From NCBI GenBank assembly GCA_905193155.1, contig CAJJNQ010000007.1, positions 1 through 64,000 of the forward strand: a stretch of DNA of 64,000 nt, in the 5' to 3' direction. Made by a program: the position numbers and the translations under genes. The notes beneath the pieces were generated by a model. It was not told where the DNA came from. It worked only from the letters and a program-made list of their open reading frames with translations, and ran no database searches. Each line of letters starts with the position of its first letter. Position 1 is the stretch's first letter. Origin of the DNA: an uncultured Christensenella sp. (GTDB taxonomy: Bacteria; Bacillota; Clostridia; Christensenellales; UBA1750). This document shows, piece by piece, positions 50,877 through 59,080 of the stretch.

Positions 50877-52241
50877 ATGGGAAATATCGGGATGGAACCC
50901 CGAAAAGAACCAAAGCGCGGCAGAAGCACGGGAGCAGAGCGGCGCAGACGCGCGGTGAACGCCTGGAACGGATTCTCCCGCGGAGTGGATGCCGTGGCGT
51001 GCGCAGTGGTTTGCGCTATTCGCGCCATGGGACGCGGAGCGGTTTGGACGGCAAAAGCGCTGGCGGCGGCCTGCAGGCGAGGCCTTGCGCAGGTTAAGAC
51101 GCTGAAGCCCACGGTGCAGGCTCTGTGTATTGCGCTGTGTGCCGTGCTGGCGTGCGGCCTTGCGCTGAGCGTTCGCCCGGCCGTTCGGCTGGCAACGGTC
51201 AAGAACGTTACGCTGAGCGACGACGCGATGACCGTGCAGGTCAAAACCCACGCGCGCACCGTGGCGGAGCTGCTGACGGAATACGATATCACGCTGGGGG
51301 AGGGCGATGTGGTTTATCCTACGCTTTCCGATCCCGTACACGAGGGCGACGAGATCTTGGTCCGCCGCGCCATTTCCGTGCGCGTGACAGCGGACGGAGA
51401 GACGAGGCAGGTCTCGATCCTCAACGGCACGGTGAGCAAGGCGCTCTATCTGGCCGGGGTGGAGGTGGATGCCGACGACATTGTTCAGCCCGGAAAGCTG
51501 GAAAGCGTCTCTGCCGGGATGGAGATCGTGGTCAACCGCGTCACCATCTCGCAGGAGAGTGAAAAGCAGCGCATTCCATATCACGTCACCTATCAGGACG
51601 ACGATGATCTGTATCTTGGCAAGGAAAAGATGGTCAAGCAGGGCACGGAGGGCGTGAAGGAGGTCACCTATCGCGTCGTGACGGTAGACGGTGTGGAAAC
51701 GGAGCGCAGCGTTTCGTCCGAAGCAGTGCTGGAGGCGGCGCAGAACCGCATTGTGGCCAAGGGCACCAAGCCCACACCCACGCCGACTCCGAAGCCCACG
51801 CCAAAGCCCACGGCTACGCCGAAAAAGACGACGACCGCCACCAAGACCGCGAGGCCGTCCAAGACAACCAAGGCGACGGCGACCGCTAAGCCCAAAACAA
51901 CGCCCGACCCGAACAAGAAAAATGCCAGTGATGTTACCGACAACACCATCACGGTGGACGGCAAGACCTACACCTATTCCAAGACCCTGACGGTCATGAT
52001 TACGGCCTATACCCATACCGGCCGCAAGACCTCGACCGGCGTCTGGCCCAAGGTCGGCACCGTGGCGGTGGATAAATCCGTCATCCCTTATGGCACCAAG
52101 CTTTATATTCCCGGCTACGGCTTCGGCGTGGCGCAGGATACCGGCGTTTCGGGCAACCACATCGACGTGTTTTTCGATACCGAGGCGGAATGCACCAAGT
52201 TCGGCCGCAAGCGCGACCGCACCATCTACATACTCGACTAA
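50877..52241 (+). CDS. YabE-like cell-wall protein (DUF348, G5 and 3D domains)
   Basis: A 454-residue protein. Basic cytoplasmic start, one membrane anchor (about 80-100), two DUF348 repeats (about 108-210, HARTVAELLTEYDITLGEGD and GTVSKALYLAGVEVDADD), and a G5 domain (about 220-290). A Thr/Pro/Lys low-complexity linker (about 298-345) leads to a C-terminal 3D domain with MITAYTHTGRKTSTG, VAVDKSVIPYGTKLYIPGYG and the closing DVFF/D pattern. The 3D fold occurs in lytic transglycosylase-like enzymes, so it probably remodels peptidoglycan. Position before rsmA matches yabE in Bacillus. Confidence 0.88.
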   Translation: MGNIGMEPRKEPKRGRSTGAERRRRAVNAWNGFSRGVDAVACAVVCAIRAMGRGAVWTAKALAAACRRGLAQVKTLKPTVQALCIALCAVLACGLALSVRPAVRLATVKNVTLSDDAMTVQVKTHARTVAELLTEYDITLGEGDVVYPTLSDPVHEGDEILVRRAISVRVTADGETRQVSILNGTVSKALYLAGVEVDADDIVQPGKLESVSAGMEIVVNRVTISQESEKQRIPYHVTYQDDDDLYLGKEKMVKQGTEGVKEVTYRVVTVDGVETERSVSSEAVLEAAQNRIVAKGTKPTPTPTPKPTPKPTATPKKTTTATKTARPSKTTKATATAKPKTTPDPNKKNASDVTDNTITVDGKTYTYSKTLTVMITAYTHTGRKTSTGVWPKVGTVAVDKSVIPYGTKLYIPGYGFGVAQDTGVSGNHIDVFFDTEAECTKFGRKRDRTIYILD

Positions 52242-52256
52242 GGACGTGAAAATGAT

Positions 52257-53096
52257 ATGACGACCGGTGAGATCATCACCCTGCTTCAGGCCAGAGGGTT
52301 CCGCTTTACGCATAGCCTGGGGCAGAACTTTCTGATCGACGACGAGATGCTGGAGGAGATTGTGCGCGCCTCCGGCGCGTCGGGACGCAATGTGCTGGAA
52401 ATCGGCGCAGGCGCGGGCTGCTTGACCAATGTGCTGGCGCGCAGCGCCAAGCGCGTGCTCGCCATTGAGATTGACAAAAACCTGATCCCTGTGCTGGAAA
52501 CCGTGCTGCAACCCTATAAAAACGTAACGCTTGTACAGGGTGATGTGCTCAAAGTGAATTTGGAGCAGCTGGCGCAGGAATGCTTCGGCGGCGAACCGTT
52601 TGACGTGGTGGCCAATTTGCCCTATTACATCACCACGCCCGTGCTGTTCCGTTTGCTGGAGAGCGGCCTGCCCGTGGAACGCATCTGCGTGATGCTGCAA
52701 AAGGAGGCTGTGCAGCGAGTCATGGCACAGCAGGGGGATAAGGAATATGGTCCGCTGGCGATTCAGTGCGCCTATCGTGCCGACATCGACCGCGTGATGT
52801 CTGTGCCGCCGCACAGCTTTATTCCGCAGCCCCATGTGGACAGCGAAGTGATTGCGCTAGATCTGCGGCCGTATCCGGTGCAAGTGGAGGAGAGAGCCTT
52901 TATGAAGCTGGTCAAGAGCTGCTTTGCCATGCGCCGCAAGACGCTGGTCAATAACCTGATGAGTTATGGCCTGAGCCGCCCGCAGGCGCAGAGCGCCGTT
53001 GAAGAAGCGGGGCTTGCCCCGGCGGTTCGCGCGGAAACGCTGAGCCTGGATGATTTCCTGAACCTGTTTGAAAAAATTCGCAGCCAAACGGTTTGA
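52257..53096 (+). CDS. rsmA: 16S rRNA dimethyladenosine transferase
   Basis: A 279-residue KsgA-family enzyme: HSLGQNFLIDDEMLEEIV, SAM site VLEIGAGAGCLT, the acidic position AIEIDKNL, QGDVLKV, and the catalytic NLPYYITTPV. It dimethylates two adjacent adenines near the 3' end of 16S rRNA. It follows the YabE-like gene by 15 nt and probably shares its transcript. Confidence 0.97.
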   Translation: MTTGEIITLLQARGFRFTHSLGQNFLIDDEMLEEIVRASGASGRNVLEIGAGAGCLTNVLARSAKRVLAIEIDKNLIPVLETVLQPYKNVTLVQGDVLKVNLEQLAQECFGGEPFDVVANLPYYITTPVLFRLLESGLPVERICVMLQKEAVQRVMAQQGDKEYGPLAIQCAYRADIDRVMSVPPHSFIPQPHVDSEVIALDLRPYPVQVEERAFMKLVKSCFAMRRKTLVNNLMSYGLSRPQAQSAVEEAGLAPAVRAETLSLDDFLNLFEKIRSQTV

Positions 53097-53120
53097 CTAA
53101 CGCTTGAAAGGGTATATAAT
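53093..53120 (+). promoter_or_regulatory. Promoter for rubrerythrin
   Basis: TTGACT (53093-53098), 16-nt spacer, TATAAT (53115-53120). Confidence 0.7.
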
Positions 53121-53162
53121 TAAAAAAGACCACGACGGAAAAACACAAGGAGGAAACGAAAA

Positions 53163-53705
53163 ATGGAAAACATCAAGGGAACCAAGACCGAAGTCAATCT
53201 GCAAACCGCGTTTGCCGGTGAGTCCCAGGCGCGCAACAAGTATACTTATTATGCCTCCGCCGCCCGCAAGGAAGGCTATGTTCAGATCGCAAAGTTCTTC
53301 GAGGAGACCGCGGGCAACGAGAAAGAACATGCAAAGATCTGGTTCAAGCTCCTGCACGACGGCGAGGTTCCTTCTACCGAGCAGAACCTGAAAGACGCTG
53401 CGGCCGGTGAGAACTACGAGTGGACCGAGATGTACGCCCAGTTCGCCAAGGAAGCCAGAGAAGAGGGCTTCACCCGCATTGCCGCGCTCTTTGAGATGGT
53501 CGGCAAGATCGAGAAGGAGCATGAGGCTCGCTACAATAAGCTGCTGAGCAACCTCGAAAACGGCGCTGTGTTCACCCGCGGCGACGAGTGCATGTGGATC
53601 TGTTCCAATTGCGGCCACATCCACTTCGGCAAGAACGCGCCCAAGGTTTGCCCCGTCTGCGCGCATCCGCAGGCCTATTTCGAACTCCGCGCGGAGAACT
53701 TCTAA
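53163..53705 (+). CDS. Rubrerythrin
   Basis: A 180-residue protein: a four-helix ferritin-like diiron domain (about 1-140) with the EExxxxExxH ligands in FFEETAGNEKEHAKIW and MVGKIEKEHEARYN, then a rubredoxin-like domain with CSNCGH and CPVCAHP. It reduces peroxide in the cytoplasm of anaerobes. Single gene with a strong AAGGAGG site. Confidence 0.96.
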   Translation: MENIKGTKTEVNLQTAFAGESQARNKYTYYASAARKEGYVQIAKFFEETAGNEKEHAKIWFKLLHDGEVPSTEQNLKDAAAGENYEWTEMYAQFAKEAREEGFTRIAALFEMVGKIEKEHEARYNKLLSNLENGAVFTRGDECMWICSNCGHIHFGKNAPKVCPVCAHPQAYFELRAENF

Positions 53706-53743
53706 TCCAAACGTCAGCAAAATCGACGTGATCCATAGTGCTT

Positions 53744-53788
53744 GAAAGGCCCCGAAGGAATGACTTTGCCATTCCTTCGGGGCCTTTC
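53744..53788. terminator. Long perfect hairpin after rubrerythrin
   Basis: 19-bp perfect stem (53744-53762 with 53770-53788), 7-nt loop. The leftward side ends in a short A/T stretch only. It may be a terminator or one half of a repeat element, since a second palindrome follows 4 nt later. Confidence 0.6.
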
Positions 53789-53792
53789 GCAA

Positions 53793-53820
53793 GCGAAGGG
53801 GGGCTGCGGCCCCCCTTCGC
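53793..53820. repeat. Very GC-rich perfect palindrome
   Basis: GCGAAGGGGGGC (53793-53804) pairs with 53809-53820 around TGCG; 12 bp, no T-tract. Together with the preceding hairpin it looks like an extragenic palindromic repeat rather than a terminator. Confidence 0.6.
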
Positions 53821-53856
53821 GCATCCCCCTAAAGACCTGCGCTGCTTCCAGGCGCG

Positions 53857-53893
53857 AAAAAGGAGCGCCGCTGAAAAAGCAGCGCTCCTTTTT
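53857..53893. terminator. Terminator for groEL
   Basis: AAAAAGGAGCGCCGCT pairs with AGCAGCGCTCCTTTTT around GAAAA (one mismatch); works leftward for groEL and rightward as back-up. Confidence 0.85.
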
Positions 53894-53915
53894 AAGTTGC
53901 TTATGTGTTTACCGA

Positions 53916-55538
53916 TTAATACATCGGGGGCTGGGCGGGAGCTGCGGGAGCAGGATTCTTTTCGGGCAGATCGCATACCAGGGACTCGGTGGTCAGCAGC
54001 ACGGACGCAATAGAAGCGGCGTTCTGCAAAGCGGAGCGGGTAACCTTGGTAGGATCGATGATGCCCTTGGCCGCCATGTCGCCGTACTCGTTGTTCAGCG
54101 CATCGAAGCCGTAGTTGACATCCTTGCGGGCCTTGATCTTCTCCACGATGACGGAACCTTCCAGACCGGCGTTGGCCGCGATCTGACGGACAGGCTCTTC
54201 CAGAGCGCGCAGCACGATGTTGACACCGGTGCGAACGTCGCCGGTAACCTTCTTGGACAGCGCGGTCACGTCATCAATGGTGCGCAGCAGCGCAGTTCCG
54301 CCGCCGGGGACGACGCCCTCTTCCACAGCCGCGCGGGTCGCAGCCAGAGCATCCTCGATGCGCAGCTTGCGCTCCTTCATCTCGGCCTCGGTCGCAGCGC
54401 CGACGGAGAGAACCGCAACGCCGCCGGCCAGCTTGGCCAGACGCTCCTGGAGTTTCTCACGATCGTAATCGGAGCTGGTCTCCTCAAGCTGAGCCTTGAT
54501 GGAGTTGACGCGGGCAGCAATATCTTCCTTCTTGCCGGCGCCCTCGACGATGGTGGTGTTGTCCTTATCCACGGTGATGGAGCGGGCAGAACCCAGCATC
54601 TGCATGGTGGCATCCTTGAGTTCCAGACCGATCTCCTCGGAGATGACCTGACCGCCGGTCAGAATGGCGATATCCTGAAGCATGGCCTTACGGCGATCGC
54701 CGAAGGCGGGAGCCTTGACGGCAACGCAGGTGAAGGTGCCGCGCAGCTTGTTGACGATCAGGGTCGCCAGCGCTTCGCCTTCAATATCTTCAGCGATGAT
54801 CAGCAGCTTGCGGCCGGCCTGCACAACCTGCTCCAGCACAGGCAGGATGTCCTGAATGTTGGTGATCTTCTTATCGGTGATCAGGACATAGGGGTTGTCC
54901 AGCACCGCGACCATCTTGTCGTTATCGGTCGCCATGTAGGGGGAGAGGTAGCCGCGATCAAAGGTCATGCCTTCGACGATCTTAAGCTCGGTGTGGCCGG
55001 TCTTGCTCTCCTCAATGGAGATCACGCCGTCGTTGCCGACCTTCTCCATGGCGTCGGAAATCCACTGACCGACAGTGGGATCGCCGGCGGAAATCGCGGC
55101 GACCTGCGCGATGGACTGCTTGGTGGAAACGGGTTTGGAAATGCGCTTCAGAGCGGCAACCGCGGCATCGCAGGCCTGCGCAATACCGTTCTTGATCTGC
55201 ATGGGGTTGGCGCCCGCGGCGACATTCTTCATGCCCTCGCGGATGATCGCCTGCGCCAGCAGGGTCGCGGTGGTGGTACCATCGCCCGCCACATCGTTGG
55301 TCTTGGTTGCAACTTCCTTGACCAGCTGAGCACCCATGTTCTCAAAGGGGTCTTCCAGCTCGATTTCCTTGGCGATGGTCACGCCGTCGTTGGTGACCAG
55401 GGGAGCGCCATACTTCTTGTCCAGCATGACGTTGCGGCCCTTCGGGCCAAGGGTAATTTTAACGGTATCTGCAAGGACGTTGACGCCCTTTTCAAGGGAG
55501 CGGCGCGCCTCTTCACCATACTGCAACTGCTTTGCCAT
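53916..55538 (-). CDS. groEL: Chaperonin GroEL
   Basis: A 540-residue HSP60: starts AKQLQYGEEARRSLEKGVN, with the ATP-site GPKGRNVMLD and GDGTTTATLLAQ, and VPGGGTALLR in the C-terminal equatorial part. The tail is APAAPAQPPMY rather than a GGM repeat, as in several clostridia. It forms a double heptamer ring that folds proteins with GroES. ATG at 55538 follows GGAGG by 9 nt. Second gene of the CIRCE-controlled operon. Confidence 0.98.
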   Translation of the reverse strand: MAKQLQYGEEARRSLEKGVNVLADTVKITLGPKGRNVMLDKKYGAPLVTNDGVTIAKEIELEDPFENMGAQLVKEVATKTNDVAGDGTTTATLLAQAIIREGMKNVAAGANPMQIKNGIAQACDAAVAALKRISKPVSTKQSIAQVAAISAGDPTVGQWISDAMEKVGNDGVISIEESKTGHTELKIVEGMTFDRGYLSPYMATDNDKMVAVLDNPYVLITDKKITNIQDILPVLEQVVQAGRKLLIIAEDIEGEALATLIVNKLRGTFTCVAVKAPAFGDRRKAMLQDIAILTGGQVISEEIGLELKDATMQMLGSARSITVDKDNTTIVEGAGKKEDIAARVNSIKAQLEETSSDYDREKLQERLAKLAGGVAVLSVGAATEAEMKERKLRIEDALAATRAAVEEGVVPGGGTALLRTIDDVTALSKKVTGDVRTGVNIVLRALEEPVRQIAANAGLEGSVIVEKIKARKDVNYGFDALNNEYGDMAAKGIIDPTKVTRSALQNAASIASVLLTTESLVCDLPEKNPAPAAPAQPPMY

Positions 55539-55581
55539 GATAATCAACCTCCGTTAATGCTTGAGTGAAAGCTGTTTTTAC

Positions 55582-55872
55582 TTAGTCCTCGAGGATAGCC
55601 AGGATATCGCTCTGACGAACGATGGTGTACTCCTGCTTCTCGATCTTGACTTCGGTGCCGGCATACTTCTGATAGATGACCTTCTGGCCGACGGTCACTT
55701 CCATCTTGACTTCCTTGCCGTCCACCATGCCGCCGGGGCCGACCTCGACGATCTCGGCAAACTGCGGCTTTTCCTTGCCGGCAGCACCCGCCAAGATCAG
55801 ACCGCTCGCGGTGGTCACTTCCACCTCGACGTTCTTGAGAACCACATGATCTGCCAAAGGCTTGATACGCAT
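55582..55872 (-). CDS. groES: Co-chaperonin GroES
   Basis: A 96-residue protein starting MRIKPLADHVVLKNVEVEV; mobile-loop segment ASGLILAGAAGKEKPQ and the ending YTIVRQSDILAILED are diagnostic. Caps the GroEL ring. Precedes groEL by about 43 nt, with CIRCE 42 nt upstream of its start. Confidence 0.98.
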   Translation of the reverse strand: MRIKPLADHVVLKNVEVEVTTASGLILAGAAGKEKPQFAEIVEVGPGGMVDGKEVKMEVTVGQKVIYQKYAGTEVKIEKQEYTIVRQSDILAILED

Positions 55873-55913
55873 AAGAATAGACCTCCTTGTCTAAATCGTT
55901 ATCCAATCATCTG

Positions 55914-55940
55914 TTAGCACTCGTCACGCCTGAGTGCTAA
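55914..55940 (-). promoter_or_regulatory. CIRCE operator (HrcA site)
   Basis: TTAGCACTC (55914-55922), 9-nt spacer, GAGTGCTAA (55932-55940): an exact CIRCE element. HrcA binding here represses groES-groEL until heat stress. Confidence 0.97.
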
Positions 55941-56089
55941 TCACAGGTATTAGTTTACAAAAACATTCCCTTCAGCGCAAACAGCGTCGATATCGGAATT
56001 TCATAAATTTCAGACGAATTTTCAAAATATCTGCCTAAAACTCTCTGAAAGGCTGAAAATCTCTTGATTTTGAATTGCGGCACGCATGT

Positions 56090-56119
56090 TTGACATCACC
56101 CTCTTTTCGGGATTATAAT
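56090..56119 (+). promoter_or_regulatory. Promoter for dCMP deaminase/GT2
   Basis: TTGACA (56090-56095), 18-nt spacer, TATAAT (56114-56119). Confidence 0.8.
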
Positions 56120-56163
56120 GTAAGCGGTTCCCGGACAAGATATAGTATGTGGAGGTGCTGGCT

Positions 56164-56640
56164 GTGGCATTCACCAAATGGGATCACCGGTTTATGGAAA
56201 TGACGGATACCATTTCCGGCTGGGCGTCCTGCTATCAGAAGAACAGAAAAATGGGCGCGGTCATCGTGCGTGATAAGAGAATATTGACCACGGGATACAA
56301 CGGCGCGCCGCAGGGGATCAAGCCCTGCGTGGAGCGCGGTGAATGTCTGCGGCGCAAGCTCGGCATTCCGTCCGGCACGCGCGCGGAGGTCTGCTATGCC
56401 GTGCACGCCGAGCAGAACGCGCTGATTCAAGCGGCGCGCATGGGCGTTTCAGTCTACGGCGCGACGATGTACGTCACATACAGCCCCTGCATCATCTGTG
56501 CGAGGCTGTTGATCAATGCGGGCATCGTGCGGGTGATTTACCGCTATGATTATCCCGATGAGTTTTCGAGAGAAATATTGAAGGAGGCGGGTGTGGAACT
56601 CATCAAGTTCGACCCCGACGCGGAGATTGTCAATGAATAA
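56164..56640 (+). CDS. Deoxycytidylate (dCMP) deaminase-like protein
   Basis: A 158-residue zinc deaminase: proton-shuttle and ligand HAEQNAL (HAE motif) and SPCIICARLL (PCxxC). The extra N-terminal segment KNRKMGAVIVRDKRILTTGY and GIPSGTRAEVCYAVHAEQ match dCMP deaminase/ComEB proteins, which make dUMP from dCMP for thymidylate synthesis. GTG at 56164 follows GGAGG by 8 nt. Overlaps the next gene by 8 nt. Confidence 0.9.
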   Translation: MAFTKWDHRFMEMTDTISGWASCYQKNRKMGAVIVRDKRILTTGYNGAPQGIKPCVERGECLRRKLGIPSGTRAEVCYAVHAEQNALIQAARMGVSVYGATMYVTYSPCIICARLLINAGIVRVIYRYDYPDEFSREILKEAGVELIKFDPDAEIVNE

Positions 56641-57583
56641 GCTGATTTCGGTCATTGTGCCGCTCTATAATGAAGAAGAGGTTCTTCCGGAAAGCTATCG
56701 CCGCCTGACAAGCGTGTTGTCCGGCATGGAGGAGAATTACGAGCTGATCTTCGTCAACGACGGCAGCCGGGATAAAACCTTCGCCATGGCCAGCGATATC
56801 CAGAAAAAGGATCCGCATGTGGTGCTGGTGGATTTCTCCCGCAACTTCGGCCAGCAGATGGCGGTCAGCGCGGGGCTGGATCAGGCGAGGGGAGACGCTG
56901 TGGTTATCATCGACGCGGACCTTCAGGACCCGCCCGAGCTGATCCCGCAGATGGTGGAGATGTGGAAAGGCGGCGTGGAGGTCGTCTACGGCAAGCGCAA
57001 ATCCCGCCAGGGTGAAAGCGTATTCAAAAAATTCACTTCTTTTGCCTATTACCGCGTGCTGGACGCGCTTTCCGGCTGGAAAATCCCCAAGGATACCGGC
57101 GACTTCCGTTTGATGGACAAAAGGGTCGTCGATGTGATGCGCAGCATGCCGGAGCACAACCGCTATCTGCGCGGCATGGTCGCCTGGGCGGGCTTCCGCC
57201 AGGAGCCGCTCGAATTCGACCGCGAGGAGCGCTTTGCGGGCGTGACGAAGTATTCCCTCAAAAAGATGCTGAAATTGGCCTCGGACGGCATCATCTCCTT
57301 CTCGGGCAAGCCCTTCGGCATCATGCGCTGGCTGGGCGGGCTGATGCTCGCGGCGGGGCTGATTGACCTGATTGCGCTGCTGATCGCCTGGGGCGTGACG
57401 AAGGTCAATACCGGCTGGCCTTTCGGGATTGTGGCGGTGCTGTGCGTCGGCGGAATCAATCTGCTGGCGCTGGGCGTCTGCGGCGTGTATTTTGAGAGAA
57501 TGTACGACGAGCTCAAGGGCCGTCCGCTCTACATCGTCCGTCAGGTGCTGCGCACGGAACAACCGAAAGAGTTAGACCGTTAA
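56633..57583 (+). CDS. Family 2 glycosyltransferase, lipid-phosphate type (GtrB/DPM1-like)
   Basis: A 316-residue membrane enzyme: GT-A domain (about 1-220) with VIVPLYNEEEVLPESYRRL, VNDGSRDKT and the metal motif DAD at 94-96 in IIDADLQDPPE, then two C-terminal helices (about 235-260 and 270-295). Such proteins move a sugar from a nucleotide to a polyprenyl phosphate at the inner face of the membrane, for later cell-surface glycosylation. ATG at 56633 is the family start (MNKLISVIVPLYN). Confidence 0.9.
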   Translation: MNKLISVIVPLYNEEEVLPESYRRLTSVLSGMEENYELIFVNDGSRDKTFAMASDIQKKDPHVVLVDFSRNFGQQMAVSAGLDQARGDAVVIIDADLQDPPELIPQMVEMWKGGVEVVYGKRKSRQGESVFKKFTSFAYYRVLDALSGWKIPKDTGDFRLMDKRVVDVMRSMPEHNRYLRGMVAWAGFRQEPLEFDREERFAGVTKYSLKKMLKLASDGIISFSGKPFGIMRWLGGLMLAAGLIDLIALLIAWGVTKVNTGWPFGIVAVLCVGGINLLALGVCGVYFERMYDELKGRPLYIVRQVLRTEQPKELDR

Positions 57584-57612
57584 AAATTTACCGATAATTT
57601 CATACACAACCC

Positions 57613-57641
57613 TTGCCTTTATACGGCAAATAGCGTAAAAT
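57613..57641 (+). promoter_or_regulatory. Promoter for gap
   Basis: TTGCCT (57613-57618), 17-nt spacer, TAAAAT (57636-57641). Confidence 0.65.
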
Positions 57642-57686
57642 GGAGACGTAACCGAATGGACTCAATCTTAAAGGAGGTTTTTTCCA

Positions 57687-58712
57687 ATGGTTAAGGTTGC
57701 AATTAACGGTTTTGGTCGTATCGGCCGTCTGGCTTTCCGTCAGATGTTTGACGCCGAGGGTTATGAGGTCGTCGCGATCAACGACCTGACCAGCCCCAAG
57801 ATGCTGGCTCACCTGCTCAAGTACGACACCGCTCAGGGTTCTTTCTGCGGCAAGATCGGCGAGAACAAGCACACCGTCGAGGCCACTGAGGACTCCATCA
57901 TCGTCGATGGCAAGGAGATCAAGATCTACGCCATCAAGGACGCGAAGGACTGCCCCTGGGGCGAGCTGGACGTGGACGTTGTCCTCGAGTGCACCGGCTT
58001 CTACACCAGCAAGGAAAAGTCCATGGCGCACATCGCTGCCGGCGCCAAGAAGGTCGTCATCTCTGCCCCCGCTGGCAATGACCTGAAGACCATCGTTTTC
58101 TCCGTCAACGAGAAGAACCTGACCAAGGACGATCAGGTCATCTCCGCTGCGTCCTGCACCACCAACTGCCTGGCCCCGATGGCGGACACCCTGAACAAGG
58201 CGTACCCCATCGTTTCCGGTATCATGACCACCGTGCATGCTTACACCGGTGACCAGATGATCCTGGACGGCCCCCAGCGCAAGGGCGACCTGCGTCGTGC
58301 CCGCGCCGGCGCGCAGAACATCGTTCCCAACAGCACCGGTGCTGCCAAGGCCATCGGCCTGGTCATCCCCGAGCTGAACGGCAAGCTGATCGGTTCTGCT
58401 CAGCGTGTGCCCGTTCCCACGGGTTCCACCACCATCCTGGTCGCTGTCGTCAAGGGCAAGGACGTCACCAAGGAGAGCATCAACGCCGCGATGAAGGCTG
58501 CTGCTTCCGAGTCCTTCGGCTACAACGAGGAGCAGATCGTTTCTTCTGACGTGATCGGCATGAAGTTCGGCTCCCTGTTCGATGCCACCCAGACCATGGT
58601 TGCCAAGATCGACGACGACACCTATCAGGTGCAGGTCGTGTCCTGGTACGACAACGAGAACAGCTACACCTCTCAGATGGTTCGCACCATCAAGTACTTC
58701 GCGGAGCTGTAA
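57687..58712 (+). CDS. gap: Glyceraldehyde-3-phosphate dehydrogenase
   Basis: A 341-residue enzyme: NAD site VAINGFGRIGRLAFRQ, catalytic Cys157 in ISAASCTTNCLAP, His184 in TTVHAYTGDQ, and the C-terminal WYDNENSYTSQMVRT. It oxidises glyceraldehyde-3-phosphate with phosphate and NAD in glycolysis. Single gene with a perfect AAAGGAGG site; no pgk or tpi follows. Confidence 0.98.
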   Translation: MVKVAINGFGRIGRLAFRQMFDAEGYEVVAINDLTSPKMLAHLLKYDTAQGSFCGKIGENKHTVEATEDSIIVDGKEIKIYAIKDAKDCPWGELDVDVVLECTGFYTSKEKSMAHIAAGAKKVVISAPAGNDLKTIVFSVNEKNLTKDDQVISAASCTTNCLAPMADTLNKAYPIVSGIMTTVHAYTGDQMILDGPQRKGDLRRARAGAQNIVPNSTGAAKAIGLVIPELNGKLIGSAQRVPVPTGSTTILVAVVKGKDVTKESINAAMKAAASESFGYNEEQIVSSDVIGMKFGSLFDATQTMVAKIDDDTYQVQVVSWYDNENSYTSQMVRTIKYFAEL

Positions 58713-58732
58713 TCTCAGTTTCTAAGGCAAAC

Positions 58733-58765
58733 AAAGCCGCTGTCCGTAAGGACGGCGGCTTTTTC
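58733..58765 (+). terminator. Terminator after gap
   Basis: Stem 58733-58745 with 58750-58762 around GTAA, then T-run. Confidence 0.9.
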
Positions 58766-58803
58766 ATATCCCGGAAAACGGGCGAAAAATGTTCGGATTT
58801 CGG

Positions 58804-58832
58804 TTGCGGAGCAAAAAAGACTGCGCTACAAT
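58804..58832 (+). promoter_or_regulatory. Promoter for small zinc-ribbon gene
   Basis: TTGCGG (58804-58809), 17-nt spacer, TACAAT (58827-58832). Confidence 0.65.
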
Positions 58833-58874
58833 GTAAACAGAGAGAAAAATCCAGACGAAGGGAGGAACAGAGAC

Positions 58875-59021
58875 ATGATTTGGGTATGCACCAAATGCGG
58901 CCATGAAATGGAGTCGGAAAAGCATCCCGACCTGTGCCCGATGTGCTATGCGCCCATGCATCACATGATTCCGAAAAAAGGCCAGGAAGAGAAGAAGGAC
59001 GAAAAGAAAGAGGAGAAATAA
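58875..59021 (+). CDS. Small four-cysteine zinc-ribbon/rubredoxin-like protein
   Basis: A 48-residue protein starting MIWVCTKCGHEMESE; CTKC (5-8) and CPMC (21-24) give a full four-Cys metal site. A Lys/Glu-rich tail (about 34-48) follows. GGAGG precedes the ATG; promoter and terminator flank it, so it is monocistronic. It may carry iron or zinc; function unknown. Confidence 0.75.
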   Translation: MIWVCTKCGHEMESEKHPDLCPMCYAPMHHMIPKKGQEEKKDEKKEEK

Positions 59022-59038
59022 TCTCCTCCGTGTGTTGC

Positions 59039-59076
59039 AAAACTCCCCTTTTCCATTGATGGGAAAGGGGAGTTTT
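59039..59076. terminator. Bidirectional terminator
   Basis: Arms 59039-59054 and 59061-59076 (AAAACTCCCC/GGGGAGTTTT) between converging genes. Confidence 0.85.
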
Positions 59077-59080
59077 GTGC

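Noticed and set aside
51760..51910. Repetitive ACGCCGACTCCGAAGCCC-like DNA as a possible CRISPR or minisatellite
   Set aside because: It encodes the Thr/Pro/Lys linker of the YabE-like protein; no regular repeat-spacer pattern.
50694..52835. 713-codon open frame opposite the YabE-like and rsmA genes
   Set aside because: It covers two recognisable genes and the promoter between them; shadow.
53742..55568. 608-codon open frame opposite groEL
   Set aside because: Shadow of groEL; begins inside a hairpin.
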